Assembly (NCBI GenBank): GCA_024402755.1
Contig: JAKSTD010000002.1
Span: 1-15,516 of the forward strand
Direction of reading: 5' to 3'
DNA from: Alphaproteobacteria bacterium
GTDB lineage: Bacteria > Pseudomonadota > Alphaproteobacteria > Rs-D84
DNA: 15,516 bases
Both the position numbers and the translations under genes were made by a program. Below the pieces are notes generated by a model. That model was not told the DNA's origin, made no database searches, and worked only from the letters and a program-made list of their open reading frames with translations. Below are positions 9,701-15,516 of this stretch, one piece after another. The number at the start of each line of letters is the position of its first letter. The first letter of the stretch is position 1.

Positions 9701-12700
9701 CCACCTCAACATCGCAGGTCCAACCAGCGAAATGCTGTCCCTTTGGCGATTTACAAGAACCTTGTCCTTTTTCCACAGGGACATCTCGTTGTCCATAAGA
9801 ATATGTTCCACCAGCTGGTTCTGTTCCTTTTCCGCCATTATTGCAATCATAAGTTAAATCGTATTCTTCTACCTTCCACTCTGCATTACATGTAACATCT
9901 TGATTATAAGAATATTTGCGACCAGTATAATCAGTATTTTTCAAAGAGACATTGCAATCCCAACCCGTCGGGGTATATCCTTCCAGCACACACTCGTCCC
10001 CGACCTTTGTGAAAGTGAATTGAGTTTCGTTATACACAATATTATTTATTATTTCTTGTTTTCCGTCATCACTTACATCTCCCCTGGTTCCCAGACCTGG
10101 ATTTTGTTTGTCAGTTCCATCTGTACAATCATAAGTCACTTTATACTGCTTGTTCTTCCTTCTCGCCGTGCAAGTAACATTGGTATCTGGCATTTTGAAA
10201 GAATCTATATAACTATCATCGTCATATTGTGGTTGCTGCAATGTCTTTTGATTATCAGACGGTTCACATACCCAATAATCAAATTCCTGCCAATCTGCTG
10301 GCGCCATACAACCATTTGCATTACCAGACAAACCAGATATCGAATCTAAATAACCATGTGATTCTGTTTTATCACCGGTCTTTTCACCGTTATCACAATC
10401 GTATTCCAGTTCATAACTTTCTTTAGGACATGTTTGCGTTTCGATATCAAAACTATATCCTGGTTCTGCCCCAGTTCCTTCACCCAAAGTTTTGGTACAG
10501 GTCGGTGCAGATGGAATATCCGTCAGTATTGTATTGCCCGTACTATCTGTCATTTTTCCAGGGTTTCCATCTGCATCAGCCGCATAAACACGATACTTTA
10601 CTTCTTGCGTGCACTGACATGCCTTCCATACCGGGTCTTTACAATGTTCTGGCACTTGACCATCTTGTTGATCACACGAAACCTTAACAACCTTATAACA
10701 ACCTGTCACATCATCAAAACTGTCATCATACTCATTATACTCCTCTGGACAGACAAACGAAGTATCTTCACAATAGGCGGTAAGAACTAAATCAGAAGTG
10801 CCACTCCACGCAAATGTCCAATTATTCTTATTACTATCCAAATACTCTCCATCATTGTCACCAATCCATTTAATGAATTTCATCTTCGATCCCACGTTCC
10901 ATGATGATTCTGATTTTACATAATCAAAATCTTTGACAGTATAACTTACACCAGATTGCAACTGACTGTTGTCTGTATACGGCGCACCACTTGCGGCACA
11001 TTCTCCCACTTTATATTTAACAGTATAAACTTTCTCACACTGTCCATTATCGTTCATCACATAACCATCTTTACATCTGCATGCAGCATATACCGTAATA
11101 TCATTAGTAACAGAACCACCAGACCATTGATTTTTCACACTGTTTGCTGCAACAGTCGGTGTGGGATCCGTTGTCCATCCAACAAAAGTCATACTGCTAC
11201 CAGTTAAATCTAAATTATTTTGCGCCGTCATAGATTGTGAAGCACTTAACCCACAATCCACAGTTTCTGAATGGACATTTCTCGAAGTGTCTAAACAATT
11301 TCCACTGTTATAAGTCACTGTTTTTGTCGTTGGTGTCCATTGTGCTGTGCAAGTCACATTATAAGCCGGCATAGTCACAGTATTATCACTAAGTGCACTT
11401 GATGGGTTACAACTCCAAGTATATTCCGGCTCACTACAATCTTTTGTTTTACAAGAAACAACATCCTGGGTTGCACCAACTGATAATTGGAAGCTTTGGT
11501 TCGAATCTTTACCATTAGCACAAACAAATGTTAAATTATATTTCTTTACGCATTGCCCATTACCATCTGACACGTACCCATTTGCAGTATCACAAACCCA
11601 ATCTGCTTTACATTTTGTATCCACCTGAATATTGAATTTGTTGTTATTTGAACTTTCTGGATCTTTTTCCCCAACTCTTTGATCGCAAATCCATTTAAAT
11701 GTATAACCTGGCTTATCACATAATTTTTGCCCATTTTGCACACCTTTCTTGACAGTAACAAGGGCATTGTCTCTGTAAGTAGTGGTATCTTTTGGATCGT
11801 TACTTGGATTATCATCCTTACAATCATACGTCACCCGATAATAATCATCAAGGCAAGTATATACGGTTATATCGCCAGTCCCATCAACATTCAGTTGAGA
11901 AGTCGAATTATTAGTCACAGGTCTAGTGGTATACTCGTTCGGGTAGAATATAAACCATGGAGCATTATTATTACCACTATTAAATGCACCATTTGCTACA
12001 TTAACCTGACCGTAGTTAGTACCAACTGTTGTAGGAAAATTAACGTGCCTACCTCTGTGATACGTCCTATAATATGTTCTTTCATCATTTGATACCAATT
12101 CACCACTTACAACTTTATTTGTTATATCTTGTCCTACCACTTCACCTTTATCAGGAGCTACATTACAATTGTCCGGTAATGTGACATTTTGGGTATTACA
12201 CTTACAACCAATATACGTAATATTGTATGCGGTGCTTTTCCATTTGGCGGTACAAGTCACAGGTTGAGCAGGCATATTAAAGGTATCATTGCCCGAACCA
12301 GAATACACCGGGGTTCCATCTTGGGCAACACATTCCCAGCCAAGTTGATTATCCGCTTCACGTTCTGTCGGTGCTTGACATCCAGCAGGGTATACCAACA
12401 CATTCACACTAGCATCCGCAGCATAAGGACTGTTCGAATCTGCCGGTTTTGTTCCATTACCATCTATCCCCAAACCATTATTTGCACAATCATAATAAAC
12501 TGGGAATTTCTGAGTCCATGTCGCATTGCAACGCATGTCTTGATACCACTCATATGTTTCTTGTGCGCCAGCTGACCTTGTGTCACCAGGTGTACAACTC
12601 CACCCATTAAAATCTTTTGTCGAAGCCTCTGAACACGTGCTGGATGTCGGTTCATTCCACCATGTATAATTTTCACCGTGCATTACTGCATCCTGCTTCT

Positions 12701-13847
12701 CTGACACATTAGTTGTTTCACTGCAATAATAATCAACCTTGTATTCATAATTTGCAGTGCATATCACATTGGTATTTGGCATTTTGAAGGATGTAATCGC
12801 CCCTTCGCTATATGTAGCTTCAACCAAAGAATTCTCAGATTCACAAGTCCAGTTTTTAACATCCTGATCACAAGTTGGTGCTTCTCGGGCAATAGTTATT
12901 AAAGAACCCGCCTGACGATCAGATTCATCTAATACGGTGTGACCATCATTACAATTAAACGTCAATTCAAATGTGTCAATTTCAGGACACTGATTTAAAT
13001 CCGGATCATAATCATTATACCCCGGTGCACCCGTTGCAGAAAGCAATTCCGAACAGGTTAATGTCGGTGCAACTTGGTCTGGTATGTCTCCTCCGTCCTC
13101 TTGTGCAATTGTTCCATTTTCATACACACGATAACTTATAGAATTTACCCCATTGCATGTGCAAGATTCCGACCATTCTGCTGGATTTTCTTCCGTATCC
13201 AAGCAATTATCCGGCACAGTTCCAGGCACTGGTGTGCAATTAACAATTTTTGTTGTGTAACAACTGTCTTTGTCTTCATCATAACTAGGATAATTGGCAT
13301 CAGAACACTTGTCGCTACACACAGCAACCAACACCAACCTAGCAGGTTTATCCCATGGATTAATTTGGTGATCGGGTTGTAAAACACCACCTGATTCGGT
13401 TGTTCCATTATCATAGTACCATGTTGCCTGCCAACCGCCAAAAGAATACCCGGATGGCACACGCACATTTGCCACCCCTCCTGTAACATCAGCAGTTCCA
13501 CGAATGGTATACGAATCTAGAAAATCAACACTATCTACCACGTCTGCGGTTCTTGGTGTATTCTCACAAGACCCCGCTCGATACGTGATGGTATATGATT
13601 TTTTTTCATACTGGGCGGTAAGGGTATATGTCCCGTAATTTTCATGATGAGTTGTATTAAATGTCAACGGGTTAACGTCACAAGGTGCAGACGAATCGGT
13701 AGGAGCAATTTCACCACAATTTCCACTGTAAGGATCAGGACAATTACCTGTGCCGACCTGATAAGCAAACACAGGATGGGAAGTCAGCCCCACAAAAGCA
13801 GAGCAGGCGATAAATACTGCGAAAAATCTCAGTAGAAATCTAAACAT
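6765..13847 (-). CDS. Giant secreted Cys-rich InlB B-repeat-like protein
   Basis: 2360 residues if started at ATG 13847, chosen because it directly follows CAGGAAAGGG and gives a clean signal peptide: basic MFRFLLR, a hydrophobic core, and cleavage after VFA (residue 28). GTG at 13892 would add 15 basic residues. The mature protein begins with a head ending NYGTYTLTAQ, shared with gene 2, followed by about 24 modules. Type A (Y.V.YDC ... C..GY.F..W.C ... CTAQW) has four cysteines; type B (YDVIYDKG.C ... GYTF.GW ... LTVYAAC) has two; C and D are unfamiliar and occur twice each. Order: B-C-A-A-A-D-A-A-B, the same again, then B-B-A-A-B and a GWY-type repeat. I count about 105 cysteines by hand. 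A and B resemble Flg_new / Listeria-Bacteroides repeats, which form small beta-rich domains in surface proteins. No enzyme motif, membrane anchor or sorting signal is visible before the stop, and the frame continues past the TAA. An adhesive or structural surface role is plausible but unproven. Confidence 0.85.
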   Translation of the reverse strand: MFRFLLRFFAVFIACSAFVGLTSHPVFAYQVGTGNCPDPYSGNCGEIAPTDSSAPCDVNPLTFNTTHHENYGTYTLTAQYEKKSYTITYRAGSCENTPRTADVVDSVDFLDSYTIRGTADVTGGVANVRVPSGYSFGGWQATWYYDNGTTESGGVLQPDHQINPWDKPARLVLVAVCSDKCSDANYPSYDEDKDSCYTTKIVNCTPVPGTVPDNCLDTEENPAEWSESCTCNGVNSISYRVYENGTIAQEDGGDIPDQVAPTLTCSELLSATGAPGYNDYDPDLNQCPEIDTFELTFNCNDGHTVLDESDRQAGSLITIAREAPTCDQDVKNWTCESENSLVEATYSEGAITSFKMPNTNVICTANYEYKVDYYCSETTNVSEKQDAVMHGENYTWWNEPTSSTCSEASTKDFNGWSCTPGDTRSAGAQETYEWYQDMRCNATWTQKFPVYYDCANNGLGIDGNGTKPADSNSPYAADASVNVLVYPAGCQAPTEREADNQLGWECVAQDGTPVYSGSGNDTFNMPAQPVTCTAKWKSTAYNITYIGCKCNTQNVTLPDNCNVAPDKGEVVGQDITNKVVSGELVSNDERTYYRTYHRGRHVNFPTTVGTNYGQVNVANGAFNSGNNNAPWFIFYPNEYTTRPVTNNSTSQLNVDGTGDITVYTCLDDYYRVTYDCKDDNPSNDPKDTTTYRDNALVTVKKGVQNGQKLCDKPGYTFKWICDQRVGEKDPESSNNNKFNIQVDTKCKADWVCDTANGYVSDGNGQCVKKYNLTFVCANGKDSNQSFQLSVGATQDVVSCKTKDCSEPEYTWSCNPSSALSDNTVTMPAYNVTCTAQWTPTTKTVTYNSGNCLDTSRNVHSETVDCGLSASQSMTAQNNLDLTGSSMTFVGWTTDPTPTVAANSVKNQWSGGSVTNDITVYAACRCKDGYVMNDNGQCEKVYTVKYKVGECAASGAPYTDNSQLQSGVSYTVKDFDYVKSESSWNVGSKMKFIKWIGDNDGEYLDSNKNNWTFAWSGTSDLVLTAYCEDTSFVCPEEYNEYDDSFDDVTGCYKVVKVSCDQQDGQVPEHCKDPVWKACQCTQEVKYRVYAADADGNPGKMTDSTGNTILTDIPSAPTCTKTLGEGTGAEPGYSFDIETQTCPKESYELEYDCDNGEKTGDKTESHGYLDSISGLSGNANGCMAPADWQEFDYWVCEPSDNQKTLQQPQYDDDSYIDSFKMPDTNVTCTARRKNKQYKVTYDCTDGTDKQNPGLGTRGDVSDDGKQEIINNIVYNETQFTFTKVGDECVLEGYTPTGWDCNVSLKNTDYTGRKYSYNQDVTCNAEWKVEEYDLTYDCNNGGKGTEPAGGTYSYGQRDVPVEKGQGSCKSPKGQHFAGWTCDVEVEDYKFTMPRHNVVCRGGWEDSIEDITYVGCVNGTCVVRCNDGDCVSVDSSCEGEVLYLNPEVDPDKWTYSNTKVVYFPGVDEDPAQYLLDAGYKFSGIWNKTDGFRTAGKITFTKLQTGSLTMCTILEPYYKVTYNCGWDHPAPVDEKRYDSRETVTVKNGSDCGDRPGYSFTKWMCEPNGKTAFDKSSGQTFQIEANTTCTAQWKEVSYRVTYDCNGKTKKTNNMVDKPIYYGDSYTFSDIDERCLHEGYTFGGWECYKTQTPNDKDNYLCPTGGDTCPDSITWDFADNLKCKALWDVDYYDVIYDKGSCADAAGVVYTDVDGAAYGQNYTPSETVSGLMNTATKPGYTFVGWNTVSGQTTSNWTGEKPWARQSDLTVYAACTPNKYDVIYDKGACESKSGKNYTHKNGATYGTKYTALSGGSESSKTGIYAGTGYTFKGWSETQTPEFNDNGTLANPWTGEDPWLFTVTKTVYGICKPITYNVIYMKGTCEVKENTGDGTFTDSVEYNTNYTVLGLDAENMAITTKPGYVFKGWKASYASQVPDYQAGDEFAPWTRTSALTLWAVCEREPYHVEYDCDVYTSCDEDDDTGCRTPKDNKDYYINDSVSVPINDANTCKKLGWTFNDWNCVAKDENETSLPITVIGSYAKRFTMINADAICTAIWDEDFYHVTYDCNGGTNAPIDSAGYTYGTDVETYGQNNPQKLNTCEREGYDFTVWVCGEGEEAQTVAQGGVFENITHDTTCHAQWMPRTYDIIYDSGTCGGKMLEQEDFSTNRGLKSEYYSTAQVLEDALQYDDMFDVDDITDLDSLYVARGYEFLGWSTENGGTTEEDVDDNYSVGEHGPWTTDGDLTLYAVCKKKVYNVCYDFQVEHAGWKDKSAEPLYTYDVDTEMNSREVHLAVHKDVSNDRGEGKFYVFDGWYNMPGIYRDQNNSGPKITTVPDMNAEPLDTPVSLKCDGTIVSPQCDDSEYAKRDVVL
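7986..8798 (-). repeat. Three consecutive type-B repeats in the giant gene
   Basis: Three tandem units of 86, 95 and 90 codons start at 8798, 8540 and 8255 (YDVIYDKGSC, YDVIYDKGAC, YNVIYMKGTC). Each continues to a GY.F.GW core, a PW.. turn and a final AAC, GIC or AVC. The first two are also alike in DNA: both begin with the plus-strand string gtcataaataacatcat, and both share cttcaccagtcca. They look like the youngest duplications in the gene. The first is the last module of block II. Confidence 0.75.
9312..9635 (-). repeat. Module D, second copy
   Basis: 108 codons, starting DITYVGC and ending before YYKVTYNC. It carries a cluster of cysteines (CVNGTCVVRCNDGDC) and later a GYKF core. It corresponds in position and in its ITY.GC start to the D module of block I. 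It does not read as a normal InlB repeat in its first half. Confidence 0.55.
10416..10769 (-). repeat. Module C, second copy
   Basis: 118 codons. It shares with the first copy, in order: a Y..YD....D.CY start, V.C, G.VP..C.D, W...C.C, YRVY, I...P..TC, a GA-containing PGY and Q.CP. These fixed cysteines and spacings make it a repeat of its own type. Confidence 0.65.
11841..12227 (-). repeat. Module D, first copy
   Basis: 129 codons, starting YNITYIGCKC and ending in ITVYTCLDD before YYRVTYDC. It contains an Asn/Thr/Tyr-rich stretch with no cysteine between DNC and YTC. It matches the block II copy at both ends, but its middle is different. Confidence 0.55.
12972..13316 (-). repeat. Module C, first copy
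   Basis: 115 codons, immediately after LVAVC and before FELTFNC. Cysteines fall at the same places as in the second copy, including the C.C pair (SCTCNG against ACQCTQ), GTVPDNC against GQVPEHC, and NQCPE against QTCPK. Confidence 0.65.
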
Positions 13848-13850
13848 TTT

Positions 13851-13860
13851 CCCTTTCCTG
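13851..13860 (-). promoter_or_regulatory. Ribosome-binding site that sets the giant gene's start
   Basis: CAGGAAAGGG lies three bases before ATG 13847, with the AGGA core at 8 nt. GTG 13892 also has AAGGA nearby but spaced too closely. The ATG start gives a more typical signal peptide. Confidence 0.6.
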
Positions 13861-13902
13861 TATAAGCTTAGCACTTTCCTTTTTCTTAACACAAGTCCTT
13901 TT

Positions 13903-14796
13903 TTATTCTACATCTGACCCTGTCCAACCTGTCACTTTCCAACCAGTAAATGTGTAACCTGGCTTAGATGGATTCGCAGGAATCGAAATATTACCATTAC
14001 CATAATTACAGTTATTTTGTGTATCCGAATTTCCATTTTCATATTTCCATATCAAATCAACCATATCCGCGGCATATTGCGCTGTGCAAGTGACATTTTC
14101 CGCGGTCGCCCAACTGGTTGCATTAGCATTTTGATCAATGGTATTTCCAGTTACATCCCCAACACATTCCCATGCCTGATTTGTTTGTCCTTGTGCGTCA
14201 CAAACGTCTAGATTCCAGAAAGTATATGGATCACCATATGTTACAGGGTCTGGACTGGTTTCTCCAGTGGGGGGTGTCAAAGTACCGGTCACACTACCAT
14301 TATCACAAACATATTTTACCTGATAGTTATTCGCGCTACACTGCGCAGTAAGTGTTAAACCACCATCCGTATTCCATGGTTGATATTCATATCCTGGTTG
14401 ACGGGTTGCGTTTCCAGACAAACTTTCAGTCCAACCATTAAAAGTATAACCCGTTGGCTCTGTGACTGTCATATCTGATGCACCAATCCCCAAGACCGTA
14501 TAATTTTGACCATATGTCAAAGCATTACTATATGTTTTATCGCTTCCATCACAAGTTCCAACTGCATATGTGACATTATAGTTATTCGGGTCCCACTGGG
14601 CAGTAAGGGTATATGTACCATAATTTCCAGTGGCACCTTGATATGTTAACGGATCAGCATCACAAGATTCCGAAGAACTAGACTGTTCAATAGTTCCAGA
14701 CTGATGTTGCGCATCGGGGTCATTAACCAAAGTTGCATATGCAGGGCAGGCGAGCATCACTGCGACCATGCTTGTTAAAAATAATTTGTTTTTCAT
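13903..14796 (-). CDS. Secreted Cys-rich InlB-repeat-like protein (gene 2 of the cluster)
   Basis: 297 residues. ATG 14796 follows AGGAAGGA (14801-14808). The signal peptide is MKNKLF plus a hydrophobic core, with likely cleavage after AYA (residue 21). Domains: a head (about 22-68) with SCDADPLTY and NYGTYTLTAQW, one type-B repeat (73-153, YAVGTC to LTAQC), one type-A repeat (158-241, YVCDNG to VTCTAQY), and a tail in which a repeat begins (NNCNYGNGN) but stops at GYTFTGWKVT. The head matches that of the giant gene in protein and DNA, so this is a minimal version of the same design. It lies 49 bp after gene 1 and 55 bp before gene 3, all on one strand, so probably one operon. C17 is preceded by MLA, close to but not a standard lipobox. 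Function is unknown; export is likely. The protein stops in mid-repeat, as gene 1 does. Confidence 0.85.
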   Translation of the reverse strand: MKNKLFLTSMVAVMLACPAYATLVNDPDAQHQSGTIEQSSSSESCDADPLTYQGATGNYGTYTLTAQWDPNNYNVTYAVGTCDGSDKTYSNALTYGQNYTVLGIGASDMTVTEPTGYTFNGWTESLSGNATRQPGYEYQPWNTDGGLTLTAQCSANNYQVKYVCDNGSVTGTLTPPTGETSPDPVTYGDPYTFWNLDVCDAQGQTNQAWECVGDVTGNTIDQNANATSWATAENVTCTAQYAADMVDLIWKYENGNSDTQNNCNYGNGNISIPANPSKPGYTFTGWKVTGWTGSDVE

Positions 14797-14845
14797 TTTT
14801 TCCTTCCTTTTTTTGTTATTTTATTTATTAAATCTCATCTCTGGC

Positions 14846-15516
14846 TTATGGTGTCGAATAATCCGTCACCTTCCAGCCTGTAAATGTATAACCTGTTTTT
14901 AACGGGGTTTGCAACGGTGTTATTCCACCACCTGTGCCATATTCACATGTTGTTTGATTTCCCGAAGAACCTGTTGGCCAAGAGCCACCATCCAAACCCC
15001 AATCTAAATTCATCGGGCAACACACAGCATATAAATCAACATTTGAACATATATTATTGTTTCCAGCAACAATATCATTATAAATAAAAGGAGCATCCCC
15101 ATTCCCACCTATTAAATCAGGATACAAATTTTCTGATGAAGTTGCACAAACATTATCCAAATCATTCCAACGTGTCCAACCTTGGAATTGACTTGTCGAA
15201 ATATCATCCCAATCCATCTCTCCCACAGAACGAACAGAATATTCGGGATTCATGCCATAAGTTAAAGCGTTTTCATCAGTATATGGTGTTAAATCATTAC
15301 CACAATTACCACCATTATATATAACATTATGAGGAACATCTTCACATGCCGCATAAAGATTCATATTTCCTGATATTGTCACAGGACCTCCACAAGTACA
15401 ATTAGTTGAATCACAACTACCGTACACTACACCGCCACCAGAGGTCGTTGCCCACCCAACAAAACGACGACAAGAACTTGGCAATCCAGGCAATAAGGTA
15501 CCCAACCCAGAATTTT
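14846..15516 (-). CDS. Cys-rich InlB-repeat-like protein (gene 1, 5' end missing)
   Basis: The frame is open from the right edge (first full codon at 15514) to TAA at 14846, about 222 residues. The TTG at 15505 is internal, since the frame continues upstream. Visible: the second half of one type-B repeat (RRFVGWATTSGG to LYAAC), a full type-B repeat (NVIYNGGNC to LYAVC, with QFQGWTRW), and a final piece with TTCEYGTGGG and KTGYTFTGWKVT, ending nine residues later in DYSTP. The last part resembles the end of gene 2 in protein and DNA (27 of 31 bases over 14865-14895 against 13931-13961). A signal peptide would lie outside the window. Presumably exported like its neighbours; function unknown. 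Confidence 0.8.
   Translation of the reverse strand, partial: NSGLGTLLPGLPSSCRRFVGWATTSGGGVVYGSCDSTNCTCGGPVTISGNMNLYAACEDVPHNVIYNGGNCGNDLTPYTDENALTYGMNPEYSVRSVGEMDWDDISTSQFQGWTRWNDLDNVCATSSENLYPDLIGGNGDAPFIYNDIVAGNNNICSNVDLYAVCCPMNLDWGLDGGSWPTGSSGNQTTCEYGTGGGITPLQTPLKTGYTFTGWKVTDYSTP

Larger units (their letters stand above)
8541..11027 (-). repeat. Block II: second copy of the nine-module set
   Basis: 829 codons in the order B (YTVKYKVGEC), C, A (YELEYDC), A (YKVTYDC), A (YDLTYDC), D (DITYVGC), A (YYKVTYNC), A (YRVTYDC), B (YDVIYDKGSC). Each module best matches the one at the same place in block I. Examples are QDVTCNAEW against QDMRCNATW in the second A, and RPGYSFTKWMC against KPGYTFKWIC in the fourth A. 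Matches are at protein level and DNA has diverged, so the duplication is old. Confidence 0.7.
11028..13595 (-). repeat. Block I: first copy of the nine-module set
   Basis: 856 codons in the order B (YTITYRAGSC), C, A (FELTFNC), A (YKVDYYC), A (FPVYYDC), D (YNITYIGC), A (YYRVTYDC), A (YNLTFVC), B (KTVTYNSGNC). It directly abuts block II. Two short joints, GYVSDGNGQC and GYVMNDNGQC, are inserted after the fourth A and the last B; they are much alike and are not present in block II. Confidence 0.7.

Noticed and set aside
6765-13847. CRISPR array or non-coding satellite.
   Set aside because: Short strings recur (such as caatcataagt), but spacing is irregular and they coincide with the YDC/YDKG codons of the protein repeats.
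13848-13892. Longer N-terminus of the giant gene from GTG 13892.
   Set aside because: It would put 15 basic residues before a normal signal peptide; ATG 13847 has the better ribosome-binding site.
14846-15505. Gene 1 starting at TTG 15505.
   Set aside because: The frame stays open to the window edge, and the protein begins inside a repeat without a signal peptide, so the start lies outside.

Overview
The window looks like chromosomal DNA of an AT-rich Gram-negative bacterium. The SecA ends in a proteobacterial-type zinc motif, and the N-terminal region of the DnaE reads like an alphaproteobacterial one. Host-associated, AT-rich alphaproteobacteria are my best guess, but this is inference from two proteins. 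Every gene I can support lies on the minus strand. The standard genetic code fits throughout: TGA is never needed as a sense codon.

Left part (1-5889): a housekeeping pair, secA followed 33 bp later by dnaE. DnaE runs off the left edge and lacks roughly its last 85-90 residues. A good sigma70-type promoter (TTGACC, 17 bp, TATAAA) lies in the 164-bp gap upstream of secA.

Right part (6054-15516): a cluster of three consecutive genes for secreted, cysteine-rich proteins built from repeats related to the Listeria-Bacteroides / InlB B-repeat (Flg_new) family. Gene 1 (right edge, 5' end missing) and gene 2 (297 aa) are small. Gene 3 is a giant of 2360 aa. The genes are 49 and 55 bp apart, and both complete ones have signal peptides, so they look like one operon of exported, probably surface or extracellular, proteins. 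Their function cannot be read from sequence.

Most notable points: (a) the first ~1700 residues of the giant are two successive copies of a nine-module block in the same order (B-C-A-A-A-D-A-A-B), a large old internal duplication; (b) the repeats carry cysteines at fixed places that ordinary InlB repeats lack, suggesting a disulphide ladder; (c) two module types, C and D, are not recognisable as InlB repeats; (d) the giant is cut by one in-frame TAA, after which the same frame stays open for another 236 codons and encodes one more repeat and a distinct C-terminal domain. The gene is therefore either recently broken or expressed in two forms.
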